Shown one piece after another: positions 8,342 to 17,403 of a stretch of 40,598 bases of DNA. A program made the position numbers and the translations under genes. The notes below the pieces were generated by a model. The model was given only the letters and a program-made list of their open reading frames with translations. It ran no database searches and had not been told where the DNA came from. The stretch lies in contig CAMLDM010000005.1 in the NCBI GenBank assembly GCA_946479025.1, positions 1 through 40,598 on the forward strand, in the 5' to 3' direction. The stretch is from an uncultured Candidatus Saccharibacteria bacterium (GTDB lineage Bacteria > Patescibacteria > Saccharimonadia > Saccharimonadales > CAMLKC01). Position 1 is the stretch's first letter; each line of letters begins with the position of its first letter.

Positions 8342-10567
8342 CTACCTGCCTGCAACACCTTTGAGAATACTGCGCTTCGAATCGTCCAAATTGGCGGCAA
8401 CGCGAGGATCATCAAGGACTCGCTCTGCCTGCTCTTGGCTGATTTTTCCATGATCCACCATTTTCTTGAGGCTTTTCGAATGCTGGCCGGCAAGTTCGTT
8501 ATCGGAAAGCGTGCCAGTGTAGTCGGTGTCTGAGAGCGGCTTTGCCTCATCCGGCTTTGCATTTGCCCACGAAACAACGTCCGCACCTTTTTGCTTTGCG
8601 TACTGACCATGCTGCTCTCGAACATTTTCCTTCAACTTGTCGGTAACCGCGCCCAGTCCTGCCTGTACGGATGCGTCGCCCCCTGCGGCTTTTTCTTCTG
8701 CCTTTTGTACGGTGTCCCTGAACGTACTTATTCCGCCGCTACCAGAAGCAAAAAGAATATTTTGCGCAGCCACAGCCTGGGTTTTGTTACCGGTTGCGAT
8801 TGCCTCTTCAAGGGCCTTTGCCGGGTCGTTTTCAAATTTGATGCGCACAAGCGCTTCCATATTGTGGACGTCGTCTTGGAACATTTTCTTTTCCTGACTA
8901 ATGGCCGAGGCAACCACGGCCGCCCTGACATTTTCATTTGCGTCGGCGATAACACCACCACCAGCCATTTGTTTGGCGAACATATTCTCGCCACCATTTT
9001 CTGCGGCCTTACCAGCAATATATGCTGTGTTTGAGTCCTTCAAAATTCCTTCGCGCATGGAGAGCACGGCCTGTCTTCGGGCTTTACGCCGCACCATCGA
9101 CTGTCCGAAGCGGTATTTTCTGCTACCAAGCGCATTTGAGTCGCGAAGCATTTCGCGGTTCTTGCGGTATCCCTCGGCGCCCTTTTTCATACGGTCGAAA
9201 GGTCCTTTGTTCGGGTTATTGATAAAGCCGCCGAACCGGTTCAGGACGCCGCCCGCCGTCCTCATGACAATCGGTGTGATCGCCAGCGGAATGATGGCCA
9301 CCATCGCACCCATGATCTGAATAGCGATTTTATATGGCCCGTTGGCGGTGCCCATGACCACCTTTGAGGCTAGCGCCGAAGCGCCGAAGATAATCGAAAT
9401 AATAGGAAACATAAGGAGGAGGGTTTGGAATAGCTCGCGCCACTTTTTAAACAAAGACTCGGTATTTGGCAATAAGTATGCAACAAACGCCAGCGGTGCG
9501 ACGACGATCAGTAATATGATAAGCGCCTGCCGGAGCGTTAGTACGAGAAAAACAACCACGATGGCGAGGAGCACGACGACAAGTGCCGGAACAAGAGCTG
9601 AGAGGCCTACGTACAAAAGGGCCCCGACAGCAATAGTCCCCTCTATGATGCCGACGGTCAGAGGTTCCCATCCCGGTCCGCCTCCACTCCAGCCGCTCGG
9701 AGCTTTGAGTCCGGCGTCGAGACTATCGAAGAGTCCCTTGAGCGACGTACCCAAGATGTTTGAGATATCTACGGCAATGGCACATAGCCAATAAGATATG
9801 TTCACCAGCACCGCCGATACTATGAGTTTCGGGAGCATCTTTTTTATGCCGTAATTAGTAATGCCGATACTTGATACCTGAGACATAATAATAAGGATGA
9901 ACGCGATGACGAACGCGACGTTGGCGAAGTTGCGCATAATTGACCAGGCTTGATAAATACTGTTGTCTGGTCCCGTGCTTGTGAGGAGTGGCTGCACTGT
10001 GAGGAGGCTTGAAACGAATAGATATGCCGCATCAACCACCTTCGACAGGAACTTCATAACCGGACAAATAAGCCAGCCGATCCCCTGAACGACACAACTG
10101 GTTTTTTCTGCGTTCGGGTCCTTGTTTGCTTCGTCTAGTTTGCCCTGGGCGACAAGATCGGTACATGTTTTTGTATCTGCGGCGGATATCTTATTACTTT
10201 TAATATGGAAGTAGACACAGTTTCCATACGCAGACGTACATTCTTCCGCCTGTTTGCCTGTTTTTGTACAGGCCGTAAGGGTCGCACCGGAAATTGGCGT
10301 GATTCCAACCCCCGCGCCATTAAACGCTCTCACGGACTTACAGGTATCATCGTCGCCTGCCTTGCCCGCATTAGTGAGACATGCGGTAAACTTGCCACAG
10401 TTCGAATCTGGCGGGAATGGGCCAACTTTGTTTTTACATTCAACGATCAGGCCAATTGCCGTTTGGTCGCTAAGGGCGTCGGCGTGGCTCGTAGGAACAA
10501 ACGCCAAGTTCACAACGCTTGCGAGAACGAAGACAAAGGTGAAGGCACGAAATAATTTCATTTTCAT
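8342..10567 (-). CDS. trbL: TrbL/VirB6-type polytopic channel protein, copy 1
   Basis: A 741-residue protein with an N-terminal signal sequence (cleavage after SHA, residue 29), then a Cys-rich exported segment to about residue 160 (about ten Cys, probable disulfides). A membrane core of five to seven helices spans about 165-460, and a charged, helical cytoplasmic tail covers 460-741. The core motif NFANVAFVIAF..I.SQVSS.GI.NYG.KK is shared almost word for word with the protein at 12665-15367, so the two are paralogues. TrbL/VirB6 proteins form the inner-membrane channel of type IV secretion systems. It lies just upstream of prgI. Two ATG codons, at 10567 and 10561, are both possible starts. 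The exact helix count was not computed. Confidence 0.85.
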   Translation of the reverse strand: MKMKLFRAFTFVFVLASVVNLAFVPTSHADALSDQTAIGLIVECKNKVGPFPPDSNCGKFTACLTNAGKAGDDDTCKSVRAFNGAGVGITPISGATLTACTKTGKQAEECTSAYGNCVYFHIKSNKISAADTKTCTDLVAQGKLDEANKDPNAEKTSCVVQGIGWLICPVMKFLSKVVDAAYLFVSSLLTVQPLLTSTGPDNSIYQAWSIMRNFANVAFVIAFILIIMSQVSSIGITNYGIKKMLPKLIVSAVLVNISYWLCAIAVDISNILGTSLKGLFDSLDAGLKAPSGWSGGGPGWEPLTVGIIEGTIAVGALLYVGLSALVPALVVVLLAIVVVFLVLTLRQALIILLIVVAPLAFVAYLLPNTESLFKKWRELFQTLLLMFPIISIIFGASALASKVVMGTANGPYKIAIQIMGAMVAIIPLAITPIVMRTAGGVLNRFGGFINNPNKGPFDRMKKGAEGYRKNREMLRDSNALGSRKYRFGQSMVRRKARRQAVLSMREGILKDSNTAYIAGKAAENGGENMFAKQMAGGGVIADANENVRAAVVASAISQEKKMFQDDVHNMEALVRIKFENDPAKALEEAIATGNKTQAVAAQNILFASGSGGISTFRDTVQKAEEKAAGGDASVQAGLGAVTDKLKENVREQHGQYAKQKGADVVSWANAKPDEAKPLSDTDYTGTLSDNELAGQHSKSLKKMVDHGKISQEQAERVLDDPRVAANLDDSKRSILKGVAGR

Positions 10568-10611
10568 AATACTTATGCTAGCTAGCTACGTAAGATTATG
10601 AGGTATAGCCG

Positions 10612-10645
10612 TAAAAAATAAAAGCCCGCGCCATGCGGACTTTTA
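10612..10645 (-). terminator. Intrinsic terminator after the anchored-protein pair
   Basis: On the minus strand a stem with AAAAG and CCGC arms (one C/A mismatch, 5-base loop) is followed by a run of T. It ends the transcript of the gene at 10660 and separates the upstream genes from the TrbL copy at 8342. Confidence 0.75.
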
Positions 10646-10659
10646 TGTGAATAATACTA

Positions 10660-11481
10660 CTACTCGGACGTCTTATCTATACGGCCGCCCACTATTTTGT
10701 CGACGCCACCGTGTTCACTAAGGATATAATGAAACACCCGTTCGCCATCGAGCGCCTTGTCGTGTCCGCCGAATTCACTGGTTTTTAGTAGCGTAGTGAT
10801 GTCGGTTCGGGTTCCGTACGGCATCGCAGTAACCCCTTCACCGTCGACGCTTTTGTTGACAGAAAGTGTAAGACCGTAGGGTTTGCTGCCTTTGGGTAGG
10901 CTGGCATTGAACGCATCAACTTCGTGCGCCATGTGTTCGATGGAGGAGAATAATTCTCCGGACGGTAGGATGCCATCTGCGTCACCACCCGATCCCTTTC
11001 CGAGGAGTACTCTTTTGGCGGCTGGAATAATAACCCTCTTTCGTAGGTTGTCGTCCCTGGTATTTATGATGGCGTTAAAATCTTTGAGGATCTTGTCGTT
11101 TTTTTCAGCAGGCGAAAGGTTGCTCGGTACTTCGAAACCTTTGGCCACCTTTCCTACAACCTCTTGGTCGGTAGAGTCGTATGTCTTGCCCATGACTTCG
11201 AAACGGGACGATCGTTCAGGGGGTTGAACGTCGGGGCTTTTGGCCGGTGTTGCTTCATGCCCTGGATTTGCCACCGCAGTTGCCGCAGGATTTTTTGCTG
11301 AAACTTCCTTAGTGTTTCCGCTGTGACCTTTTGCCTCAACACCCACTCCAATAGCGGCGGCCGTCAAAGCTGTTGTTGCTAGTCCGCCGGCCGCAACCTT
11401 GATAAGGAGCCCTCCTCTCCTATTTTGAGAATTGTCCTCTTCTTCGGCGGAAGTTTGTGGTCGTCGTTCATTTGTATTCAT
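10660..11481 (-). CDS. Single-helix anchored protein of unknown function
   Basis: A 273-residue protein not recognised as a known family. Residues 1-24 are charged. One membrane helix spans about 25-47, a Lys/Ala/Pro linker with NPGHEATPAK runs to about 90, and a mixed alpha/beta outer domain follows. A cytoplasm-in, outside-out orientation is inferred. An AAGGA ribosome site lies seven bases before the ATG. Its layout (charged tail, one helix, a linker with a PGHE motif, a globular outer part of similar size) is the same as that of the gene immediately upstream at 11532, although the outer domains show no clear identity by eye. Lying between two trbL genes, it is probably an accessory part of the secretion locus. 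Confidence 0.65.
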   Translation of the reverse strand: MNTNERRPQTSAEEEDNSQNRRGGLLIKVAAGGLATTALTAAAIGVGVEAKGHSGNTKEVSAKNPAATAVANPGHEATPAKSPDVQPPERSSRFEVMGKTYDSTDQEVVGKVAKGFEVPSNLSPAEKNDKILKDFNAIINTRDDNLRKRVIIPAAKRVLLGKGSGGDADGILPSGELFSSIEHMAHEVDAFNASLPKGSKPYGLTLSVNKSVDGEGVTAMPYGTRTDITTLLKTSEFGGHDKALDGERVFHYILSEHGGVDKIVGGRIDKTSE

Positions 11482-11531
11482 ATTTTTTCCTTTTTATCTT
11501 TTTATATACTATATTAGCGCCTAATGATTGA

Positions 11532-12494
11532 TTATCCTACCGGGTCGTTCTGTGCTTCTATATTAGTAATCTTTGAGACGCCGTCCCTGCTTAACCATTT
11601 CACGTCCAGTACATCCCAGCCCGTCAGCTTGCTACCGGCCGGAACGCCTGCCCTTTCGGCGTTATCAGTATATGTGTAGTAGAGCTTTGCTTCCTGCATG
11701 CCTGGTTCTGTGTTTTCTATCACTTCTATTCCGCCTGGTGCCTTTGAAGTGTCTGGGGTGAACAAGAGGCGGTATTGCTGAGCGCCCGGGTGCTTTTTGG
11801 ATTCGGCGTAGTTTTCGGCGACATACCCCACGTTAAGACCCATCATCATTGTCGTCCAAGTGTTTCCGCTACTGGACGAAAGCTCTGTAAGACCTTGGCG
11901 AAACGCAGGAGCAGCGAAGTCGTTGACCACGGCGTCCGACCCTCTCAGTTCGCCATCCTCGCTGACATATCCTGCATTTTGCGCTTCAAGGGCCGGCGTG
12001 TGACCATAGTTTATCAGTTGGTTTGTTAAGTCAAGGAATCGCCTCATTTTATCGGTTGCTGTCGGATATTCACTGTCGCGGATTTCGATCCCTTTTGCAG
12101 CGGCATCAACTCCGGCGTATTCTGCCGGCTCGCCACTTTTGTCAGCCCATGCGGTCGGCGCATTATCGGTAGTCCATTTTTTTGGATCGCGCTCGGGTGC
12201 TGCGTGGTTTTCGTGCCCCGGAGCCGCTGCGACGGGACGCTTTTCGGGCGAGTTGTTGCCGCCGCTGTTTGATTTTATGCCCAAAACTATACCGCCAGCT
12301 GCAACAAGCGCCGTTACGCCGATCGCTGCTTTTCTCATCCAGCTGGCCTTGTTGTTATTAAGGTCGCGCGGCGTGTAGTCGAGCGGTTGGTCCGCCCCTA
12401 CCGCTTCTCTGCGGCGAATCAAATCTTCGCGCGCGGCGTCGATAGGATCTACTGGTTCTCCGCGTTGTTGTCTTGGTAGTTGGTCGTGGCTCAT
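11532..12494 (-). CDS. Single-helix anchored protein of unknown function, sister layout to the gene at 10660
   Basis: A 320-residue protein not recognised as a known family. About 50 charged residues are followed by a membrane helix at about 55-73, a Gly/Asn/Pro linker with APGHENHAAPE, and an outer domain of about 210 residues. That domain resembles small mixed alpha/beta folds, with a helical first part (DKMRRFLDLTNQLINYG) and a beta-rich second part (LTGWDVLDVKWLSRDG). A GAGGAG ribosome site and a TTGCAT-17-CATAAT promoter precede it. It is the first gene of a two-gene unit that ends at the terminator at 10612. It may be a periplasm-facing scaffold of the secretion apparatus; that is inference from position. 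Confidence 0.65.
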   Translation of the reverse strand: MSHDQLPRQQRGEPVDPIDAAREDLIRRREAVGADQPLDYTPRDLNNNKASWMRKAAIGVTALVAAGGIVLGIKSNSGGNNSPEKRPVAAAPGHENHAAPERDPKKWTTDNAPTAWADKSGEPAEYAGVDAAAKGIEIRDSEYPTATDKMRRFLDLTNQLINYGHTPALEAQNAGYVSEDGELRGSDAVVNDFAAPAFRQGLTELSSSSGNTWTTMMMGLNVGYVAENYAESKKHPGAQQYRLLFTPDTSKAPGGIEVIENTEPGMQEAKLYYTYTDNAERAGVPAGSKLTGWDVLDVKWLSRDGVSKITNIEAQNDPVG

Positions 12495-12545
12495 AATGTT
12501 TGCTCCTCACGTACCTTGCGGGCACTTAACACCTATAACAATTTT

Positions 12546-12574
12546 ATTATGTACGCAAAATACATAGTATGCAA
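12546..12574 (-). promoter_or_regulatory. Promoter of the anchored-protein pair
   Basis: On the minus strand TTGCAT, a 17-base spacer and CATAAT lie about 50 bases before the ATG at 12494. Spacing is ideal; the -35 matches four of six consensus bases and the -10 five of six. Confidence 0.5.
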
Positions 12575-12664
12575 GGGGTCTGTGCCTTTTTTATGACACT
12601 ACATATAGCGTGTGTATAAAGAAGACGATAGGTCGATAGCCGCAGATTTTGACGAAGACGGACC

Positions 12665-15367
12665 CTAGATGCCAAGGAAATCGCGCATGTTTTGCTGTGC
12701 CTTTTCGGTCGCGCGGCTCTTGAGCAGGTCGGTCTTGAGAACTTCCTCTACGGTCTCACGCAGGGCGCGGGAGTTGGCGGCAAGGGCGGCCGGGTCTTTG
12801 CCAAGGCCGGCATATGGCGAAGGGTCTTTAGCAATATTAAACAGGTGCTCGAGGGCGCCGGCGTCCATAGCAGCAAGTTGGTCGGCCTTGATCTTACCAG
12901 ATTCAAGGTGGAAGACGATCGCCTTGCTACGGCCCTCTTCACCGCTAATGCGACCTTGGCCGATGTCGTTAATAATAGTTGATCCCCAGTAGAGCGCTTT
13001 TTGGTCCACTCCGGCCGACTTGATGGCGCGGCTGATTGAGTCAGCGTAGTCAGCGGTCTTACCCTTGTATACTACATTTCCTGCTGCGTCCTTGACCACG
13101 CCGGATTCGCGGATGATCTCATCAATCATGCTGTAGCCGCCGGTCTTAAGGATTTCATCGATAGCAGCCTCTCGGGCGTGAATGTTATCGTTTTTGAAGG
13201 TGAACTTCGTACCGTCCGGCCTTATGGCTTCAACGTCTACTCCGAGCGCAATGTCTTTCTTCTGTTCGGTCGATATATTGAAGTGCTTCATGAGCTGAAG
13301 GTTGTTTTCAATACCTTCCTGCAGCTGCTTACGGTAAGCCGTAACGCCTCGTGAAAGCGCCGCTTCCTGCCCCTCGGATCCCTGAACGCCACCGGCGTAT
13401 TCGAGAATGGTCTTGCCTTCGATCTGGACTTCGTTTTGTAGCAGGGCGCTTGAAACGTCATGAGTCTGTTGGTGCTTGGCGGAACCTTGACGCATGTCGA
13501 GGGCCGCCGCCTCAATCGACGCGGTCTTAACGCTTGAGGCCATCTCGTCGCGGCGGCGGAGGTAGTGCGAAAGTGCTTCGGATGACAGGTTCTCCGGTGT
13601 TACTATGTCGCTGGTGTCGCCGGTCTTAAGCTGTTCCCAGGTAGTTTCCACCTTGGCTTTGGATAGTTCCATCTCGTGTTTAGCAGCACGCGCCTGAAGA
13701 TCGAGCGTCTGCATGCCCGCGTTCGTGTATTTCAAGTGCTCAAGATGTGATTCGCTGCGCGCTTCCGCCGCCTCTTTCGTTAGTGTGGCGCGAGCGCCCG
13801 CTTCGTGGACGCGGGCTGCGTTTTTGTGCCCTTCCCACCTTGCGTCAGCCAGCGCTTCGTTGGCTTTTTTCATGCCTTCGCGCTTGCGTCGGCCATTGTC
13901 CATTCCCTGAACGCTGCGTGTAAGGAGGCCGCGGTTCTTGCTGCGTGCCAGTGTCGCGGCTTTTCGGGAGTCGGCGTAATCGTTCGCAAATCCGCGCGTG
14001 CGGTCGACGAGCCCCTTGCTGCGGTTGTTTGCCATGCCGGCAATGCGGCCAAGGAGCGAACCGCTGAACTTAATCATAAACGGCAAAATCACGAGCGGCG
14101 CGACCTGGACGGCCATACCGAGAATGAGCATGATGATAGAGTCGGCATTTTGTATGATTGCCGTTCCGGCCAGCTGCGATCCGCCGAATAGCACACTGAA
14201 TATCGGGAACAGCATCAGCATCGTGATGAACAGGTCTTTCCATTTGTCGTAGTACTTCTCAGTATTTGGAAGCAGATATGCGACGAACGCCAGCGGCGCC
14301 GTTATAACCAAAATGACGATGATCGCCTGCCTGGCGGCCATGATAACAATCGCGACGAGCGCTGCGATCAGAACGCCGAGAAGGACCGGAAGGAGCAAGG
14401 CGATCGCGCCGCTGATCGATCCTACAGCAACGAGTGCCGTCAGTCCGGCCGCAACCATCGTTCCGCCAGACAGGATCGCCGTAGTGACGCTTTCCCAGCT
14501 CATTGCATTTTGAGTGCTGCTCCCCGCTCCTCTGACTGTTTTGGTCACGCTCATCAAGAGGTCGTTGATAGAGTATCCAAGAATATTCGATATGTCGATT
14601 GCCACCGCGCAAACCCAGTAAGATACATTTACCAACACCGCGGCAATAACAAGGCGAGGCAACATTTTCTTAACTCCATAGTTGGAGATTCCCACACTGG
14701 AAACCTGTGACCAGATAATCACGAGAAACGCGATGACGAACGCGACGTTGGCGAAGTTACGCATAATCGCCCAGGCTTTGAAGAGCGGATTGTCGGTGTT
14801 GGATTCTACCGGGCGGACGGCCAGAAACTGCGTCAGGACATTGGAGTACATCCAGTCCATTGCGTTTGCCATGAACTTGCTAACGGGGCAGATTATCCAC
14901 CCGATGCCCGGAACGCTACACGACGTTCCGTTGTTGTCGGCGGATTTTTCTTCGACACTGAGTGTTTTTTGATCCGTAGGGTTTTTATAGGTAGACGGCG
15001 GAACGAAGTCGTAAACGGCATACTTGGCTGTTTTTGTTTTTGCCGGATCTTCGTTTGGTGCGAAGTAGATGACGTAGGCTTTTTGGGTAGAATTGGCATT
15101 GCTGTCATTTTTTGGGGTGATGTACATATAAACATGCGACCCTGTGGGCAGCCCAAGCCCGTCACCGTTCTTGGCGTCGGGTGCTTTTTGGTATTTGTTA
15201 TTTGCGTACGTAATGGCGTCGCCGTCCCATACGACATCGGCGGCATGAGCGGTAGGAGCAGTAAGGAGCATAAATGCTAAAATAGTCACAACCGTAGTTG
15301 CGACAAACATAAACATATTCCGTATCGATATTCTACCGAACGGATTTGCAACTCGCAGATCCCACAT
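12665..15367 (-). CDS. trbL: TrbL/VirB6-type polytopic channel protein, copy 2
   Basis: A 900-residue paralogue of the protein at 8342-10567. It has a signal or anchor sequence at about 15-45, an exported beta-rich segment to about 150, then the motif CSVPGIGWIICPVSKFM that opens the shared membrane core (about 160-455). The cytoplasmic tail of about 440 residues is long, charged and rich in Ala/Glu/Lys/Arg helices. The two copies differ in their outer segments: this one lacks the Cys-rich region of copy 1. The start is set at ATG 15367 because a strong promoter (TTGACT-17-TATCAT) ends nine bases upstream; a TTG start six codons earlier would lie upstream of the expected transcription start. 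It is divergent from the pilin operon. Confidence 0.83.
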   Translation of the reverse strand: MWDLRVANPFGRISIRNMFMFVATTVVTILAFMLLTAPTAHAADVVWDGDAITYANNKYQKAPDAKNGDGLGLPTGSHVYMYITPKNDSNANSTQKAYVIYFAPNEDPAKTKTAKYAVYDFVPPSTYKNPTDQKTLSVEEKSADNNGTSCSVPGIGWIICPVSKFMANAMDWMYSNVLTQFLAVRPVESNTDNPLFKAWAIMRNFANVAFVIAFLVIIWSQVSSVGISNYGVKKMLPRLVIAAVLVNVSYWVCAVAIDISNILGYSINDLLMSVTKTVRGAGSSTQNAMSWESVTTAILSGGTMVAAGLTALVAVGSISGAIALLLPVLLGVLIAALVAIVIMAARQAIIVILVITAPLAFVAYLLPNTEKYYDKWKDLFITMLMLFPIFSVLFGGSQLAGTAIIQNADSIIMLILGMAVQVAPLVILPFMIKFSGSLLGRIAGMANNRSKGLVDRTRGFANDYADSRKAATLARSKNRGLLTRSVQGMDNGRRKREGMKKANEALADARWEGHKNAARVHEAGARATLTKEAAEARSESHLEHLKYTNAGMQTLDLQARAAKHEMELSKAKVETTWEQLKTGDTSDIVTPENLSSEALSHYLRRRDEMASSVKTASIEAAALDMRQGSAKHQQTHDVSSALLQNEVQIEGKTILEYAGGVQGSEGQEAALSRGVTAYRKQLQEGIENNLQLMKHFNISTEQKKDIALGVDVEAIRPDGTKFTFKNDNIHAREAAIDEILKTGGYSMIDEIIRESGVVKDAAGNVVYKGKTADYADSISRAIKSAGVDQKALYWGSTIINDIGQGRISGEEGRSKAIVFHLESGKIKADQLAAMDAGALEHLFNIAKDPSPYAGLGKDPAALAANSRALRETVEEVLKTDLLKSRATEKAQQNMRDFLGI

Positions 15368-15376
15368 ATCCCTGTA

Positions 15377-15405
15377 ATGATACAACTTTGTGGTATAAAA
15401 GTCAA
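15377..15405 (-). promoter_or_regulatory. Promoter of trbL copy 2
   Basis: TTGACT, a 17-base spacer and TATCAT on the minus strand. The -10 ends nine bases before the ATG at 15367, so the leader is only two or three bases long. Confidence 0.65.
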
Positions 15406-15465
15406 GAAGAACTCAACATTCTACGCATAGTATGTGTGTAAGATGCGGCGCCCTATTGTAAATGC

Positions 15466-15494
15466 TTGCGCCTATGAGCAATTTATCGTATTTT
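15466..15494 (+). promoter_or_regulatory. Probable promoter of the pilin operon
   Basis: TTGCGC, a 17-base spacer and TATTTT lie ten bases before the ATG at 15505. An overlapping TTATAG, six bases before the ATG, is an alternative -10. It is divergent from the trbL promoter, about 60 bases away. Confidence 0.4.
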
Positions 15495-15504
15495 ATAGGT
15501 AGGT

Positions 15505-15909
15505 ATGAATATAAAACAAAAACTTACTACTTTCATTTTCGTAACTCTTATGGGCATTGGCGTAAGTGCTGCGCTGGTTCCTGCAACAGCTTCAGCGGCC
15601 GATGGGCAATGTGGAGGTGCGAAGACCTCGATTATCAGCTGTAGTCAAGGAAAAGATCCAAAGACCGCCAAGGACAGTGGTATCTGGGGACTCATGCTGA
15701 TCATTCTCAACATTATGACGGCTGGCGTGGGCATACTGGCGGTGGGCGGCGTTGTGTATGCGGCTATTTTGTACGCCAGCTCATCTGATAATGCCGATCA
15801 GACCAAACAGGCCAAGCAAATAATTAAAAACACCGGTATCGGAATCGTCGCGTATGCACTTATGTACGTGGGACTCAACTTCCTCATACCGGGCGGAATA
15901 TTTAGTTAA
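15505..15909 (+). CDS. Type IV secretion-like pilin subunit (VirB2/TrbC-like), first of the array
   Basis: A 134-residue exported protein: signal peptide to about residue 31 (ATASA cleavage), a short loop with two Cys (CGG and SCS), then two membrane helices at about 60-84 and 108-128 joined by a polar turn with SSSDNADQTKQAK. This is the two-helix hairpin of VirB2-type pilins and of the CPR T4SS pilin family. It is the most divergent of the array: the turn lacks the SGGD/SNGD motif seen in the others. It is followed ten bases later by the next pilin gene. An in-frame-looking ATG at 15462 is out of frame with this reading and was not used. Confidence 0.8.
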   Translation: MNIKQKLTTFIFVTLMGIGVSAALVPATASAADGQCGGAKTSIISCSQGKDPKTAKDSGIWGLMLIILNIMTAGVGILAVGGVVYAAILYASSSDNADQTKQAKQIIKNTGIGIVAYALMYVGLNFLIPGGIFS

Positions 15910-15919
15910 GGATAAATGT

Positions 15920-16348
15920 ATGAACCAAAAAATAAGACATTGGATCGTTGCACTTCTGTTTGTTACTACGATGGGCGGAGGTATACTTACGCTTACGACA
16001 CCACAAACGGCGAACGCAGCCGGGTGTAGCACGCATCTGCTTACCTTCCCGGCTTGGTATGACGGCTTAACCGACGGGAGTTGCAATATCAAGAGCCCGA
16101 AGGCGGCCGGCGGCCTCTCGGTGTTTATCTGGACTATCGCGCTTAATGTCATTGATATGGGGTTGCAGCTTGCCGGGTATATCTCCGTCGGATTCATTAT
16201 CCGTGGCGGTTTCAAGTACATGACAGCCATCGGCGACCCGGGTGAGCTGGCCAAGGCGAAGAAAATCGTCATGGACGCAGTGATCGGACTTGTGATTGCT
16301 GTGTTTGCGGTTGCTATCGTTAGCTTTATATCAGGAGCGATACACTAA
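15920..16348 (+). CDS. Type IV secretion-like pilin subunit (VirB2/TrbC-like)
   Basis: A 142-residue protein starting at ATG 15920 (AAGGAT ribosome site), not at the further-upstream in-frame ATG, which lies inside the previous gene. It has a signal peptide to about 34 (NAA cleavage), an exported segment of about 30 residues with two Cys, then two helices around the turn GGFKYMTAIGDPGELAKAKK. The conserved turn motif G[ILF][KR]Y..S.GD...AK is the hallmark shared with its neighbours. The stop overlaps the next ATG by one base (TAATG), so translation is coupled. Confidence 0.8.
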   Translation: MNQKIRHWIVALLFVTTMGGGILTLTTPQTANAAGCSTHLLTFPAWYDGLTDGSCNIKSPKAAGGLSVFIWTIALNVIDMGLQLAGYISVGFIIRGGFKYMTAIGDPGELAKAKKIVMDAVIGLVIAVFAVAIVSFISGAIH

Positions 16349-16644
16349 TGAAGTTTCTTGAACTCGTAGCGGCCAGCCAAGGTAAAATCGATCCGGGCTC
16401 CATAGGCGTCAAGCCGGTCACGAATGCCGACGGCGCATTAACGAGCCTACTCAACACCGCGTACACGGGAGCGGGAATCCTCTGTGTCATCGTCATCATC
16501 ATTGCCGGATATTTTTACGTCACCTCTTCCGGCGACCCGTCAAGCACCAAGCGTGCACGCGAAGCAATTATCGGTGCAGTTACCGGCCTGATCATAATAC
16601 TTATGGCGTTTGGGATAACGCAGTTCGTTTTAGGGAGGTTTTAA
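16348..16644 (+). CDS. Short type IV secretion-like pilin subunit without a classical signal peptide
   Basis: A 98-residue two-helix protein. The N-terminus (MKFLELVAASQGKIDPGSIG) lacks the usual long hydrophobic leader of the other pilins. Helices lie at about 35-55 and 74-95 around the turn YFYVTSSGDPSSTKRAR. The start overlaps the previous stop by one base. The GGGAGG ribosome site of the next gene lies inside its last codons. It could be a minor pilin or an assembly factor of the same fold. Confidence 0.75.
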   Translation: MKFLELVAASQGKIDPGSIGVKPVTNADGALTSLLNTAYTGAGILCVIVIIIAGYFYVTSSGDPSSTKRAREAIIGAVTGLIIILMAFGITQFVLGRF

Positions 16645-17019
16645 ATGAAAAAATGGAAGCAACTATTCGCAGTAAGCGCGTTCGTCTTGGCTGTTGGCGT
16701 GGCATTTGTGCCGGCGCATTCGGCATCTGCTATCGACATAATCTCATCCGGCTGTAAGGGCAACGGTAGTAGTACGGTGTGTAAGTCGAAAGGCGACGAT
16801 CTGCCGTCACTTCTCAAAACCGTTGTAAATACGCTATTATTTGTATTGGGGATGGTCGCGGTCGTTATGATCGTAATAGGTGGCATCCGATACACCACGT
16901 CAAACGGCGACGCCGGCTCAATAAAGAGCGCAAAGGATACTATCCTCTACTCTGTTGCCGGATTGGTTGTTGCGATTCTGTCGTTCGCCATCGTTAATTT
17001 CGTTATAGGAAGATTCTAA
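16645..17019 (+). CDS. Type IV secretion-like pilin subunit (VirB2/TrbC-like)
   Basis: A 124-residue protein with a signal peptide to about 30 (HSASA cleavage), two Cys in a short mature N-terminus, and two helices around GGIRYTTSNGDAGSIKSAKD. The second helix ends in NFVIGRF, an ending shared in part with the 98-residue neighbour (QFVLGRF). It starts directly after the stop of the previous gene, with GGGAGG seven bases upstream. It is very similar in its second half to the gene at 17031. Confidence 0.82.
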   Translation: MKKWKQLFAVSAFVLAVGVAFVPAHSASAIDIISSGCKGNGSSTVCKSKGDDLPSLLKTVVNTLLFVLGMVAVVMIVIGGIRYTTSNGDAGSIKSAKDTILYSVAGLVVAILSFAIVNFVIGRF

Positions 17020-17030
17020 AAGGAGAAATC

Positions 17031-17396
17031 ATGAAAAGTAAATTAACCATAGCTCTCGTTTCCGTCTTCGCCATTATCGGCGTGGCGAGTGCGGTGCCAA
17101 ATGTTGCCCTGGCATCACCGGCGGGCGAAATTAACAAGGGTGTCAACCAGATAGGCGGCAACAGTGGCGGATCACTGGAGAGTAACATTAAGACCATCGT
17201 GAATATGATGCTCTTTATCCTCGGTGCTGTTGCTGTTGTTATGATCGTAATAGGCGGCATAAAGTACACCACGTCGAACGGTGATGCCAGCTCAATAAAG
17301 GGCGCAAAAGATACTATTCTCTACTCTGTCGTCGGATTGGTGGTTGCGATTCTAGCCTATGCCATCGTCAATTTCGTTGTCGACGCGTTCAAGTAA
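17031..17396 (+). CDS. Type IV secretion-like pilin subunit (VirB2/TrbC-like)
   Basis: A 121-residue protein with a signal peptide to about 28 (ALA cleavage), a Gly/Asn/Ser-rich mature start without Cys, and two helices around GGIKYTTSNGDASSIKGAKD. From the first helix on it is almost identical to the gene at 16645, which points to a recent tandem duplication. A strong AAAGGAG ribosome site lies seven bases before the ATG. It is the last gene of the first pilin unit; no hairpin follows before the next promoter. Confidence 0.82.
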   Translation: MKSKLTIALVSVFAIIGVASAVPNVALASPAGEINKGVNQIGGNSGGSLESNIKTIVNMMLFILGAVAVVMIVIGGIKYTTSNGDASSIKGAKDTILYSVVGLVVAILAYAIVNFVVDAFK

Positions 17397-17403
17397 AAAA
17401 CTA

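Noticed and set aside
15368..15385. TTG start for trbL copy 2
   Set aside because: It lies at the -10 box, upstream of the expected transcription start.
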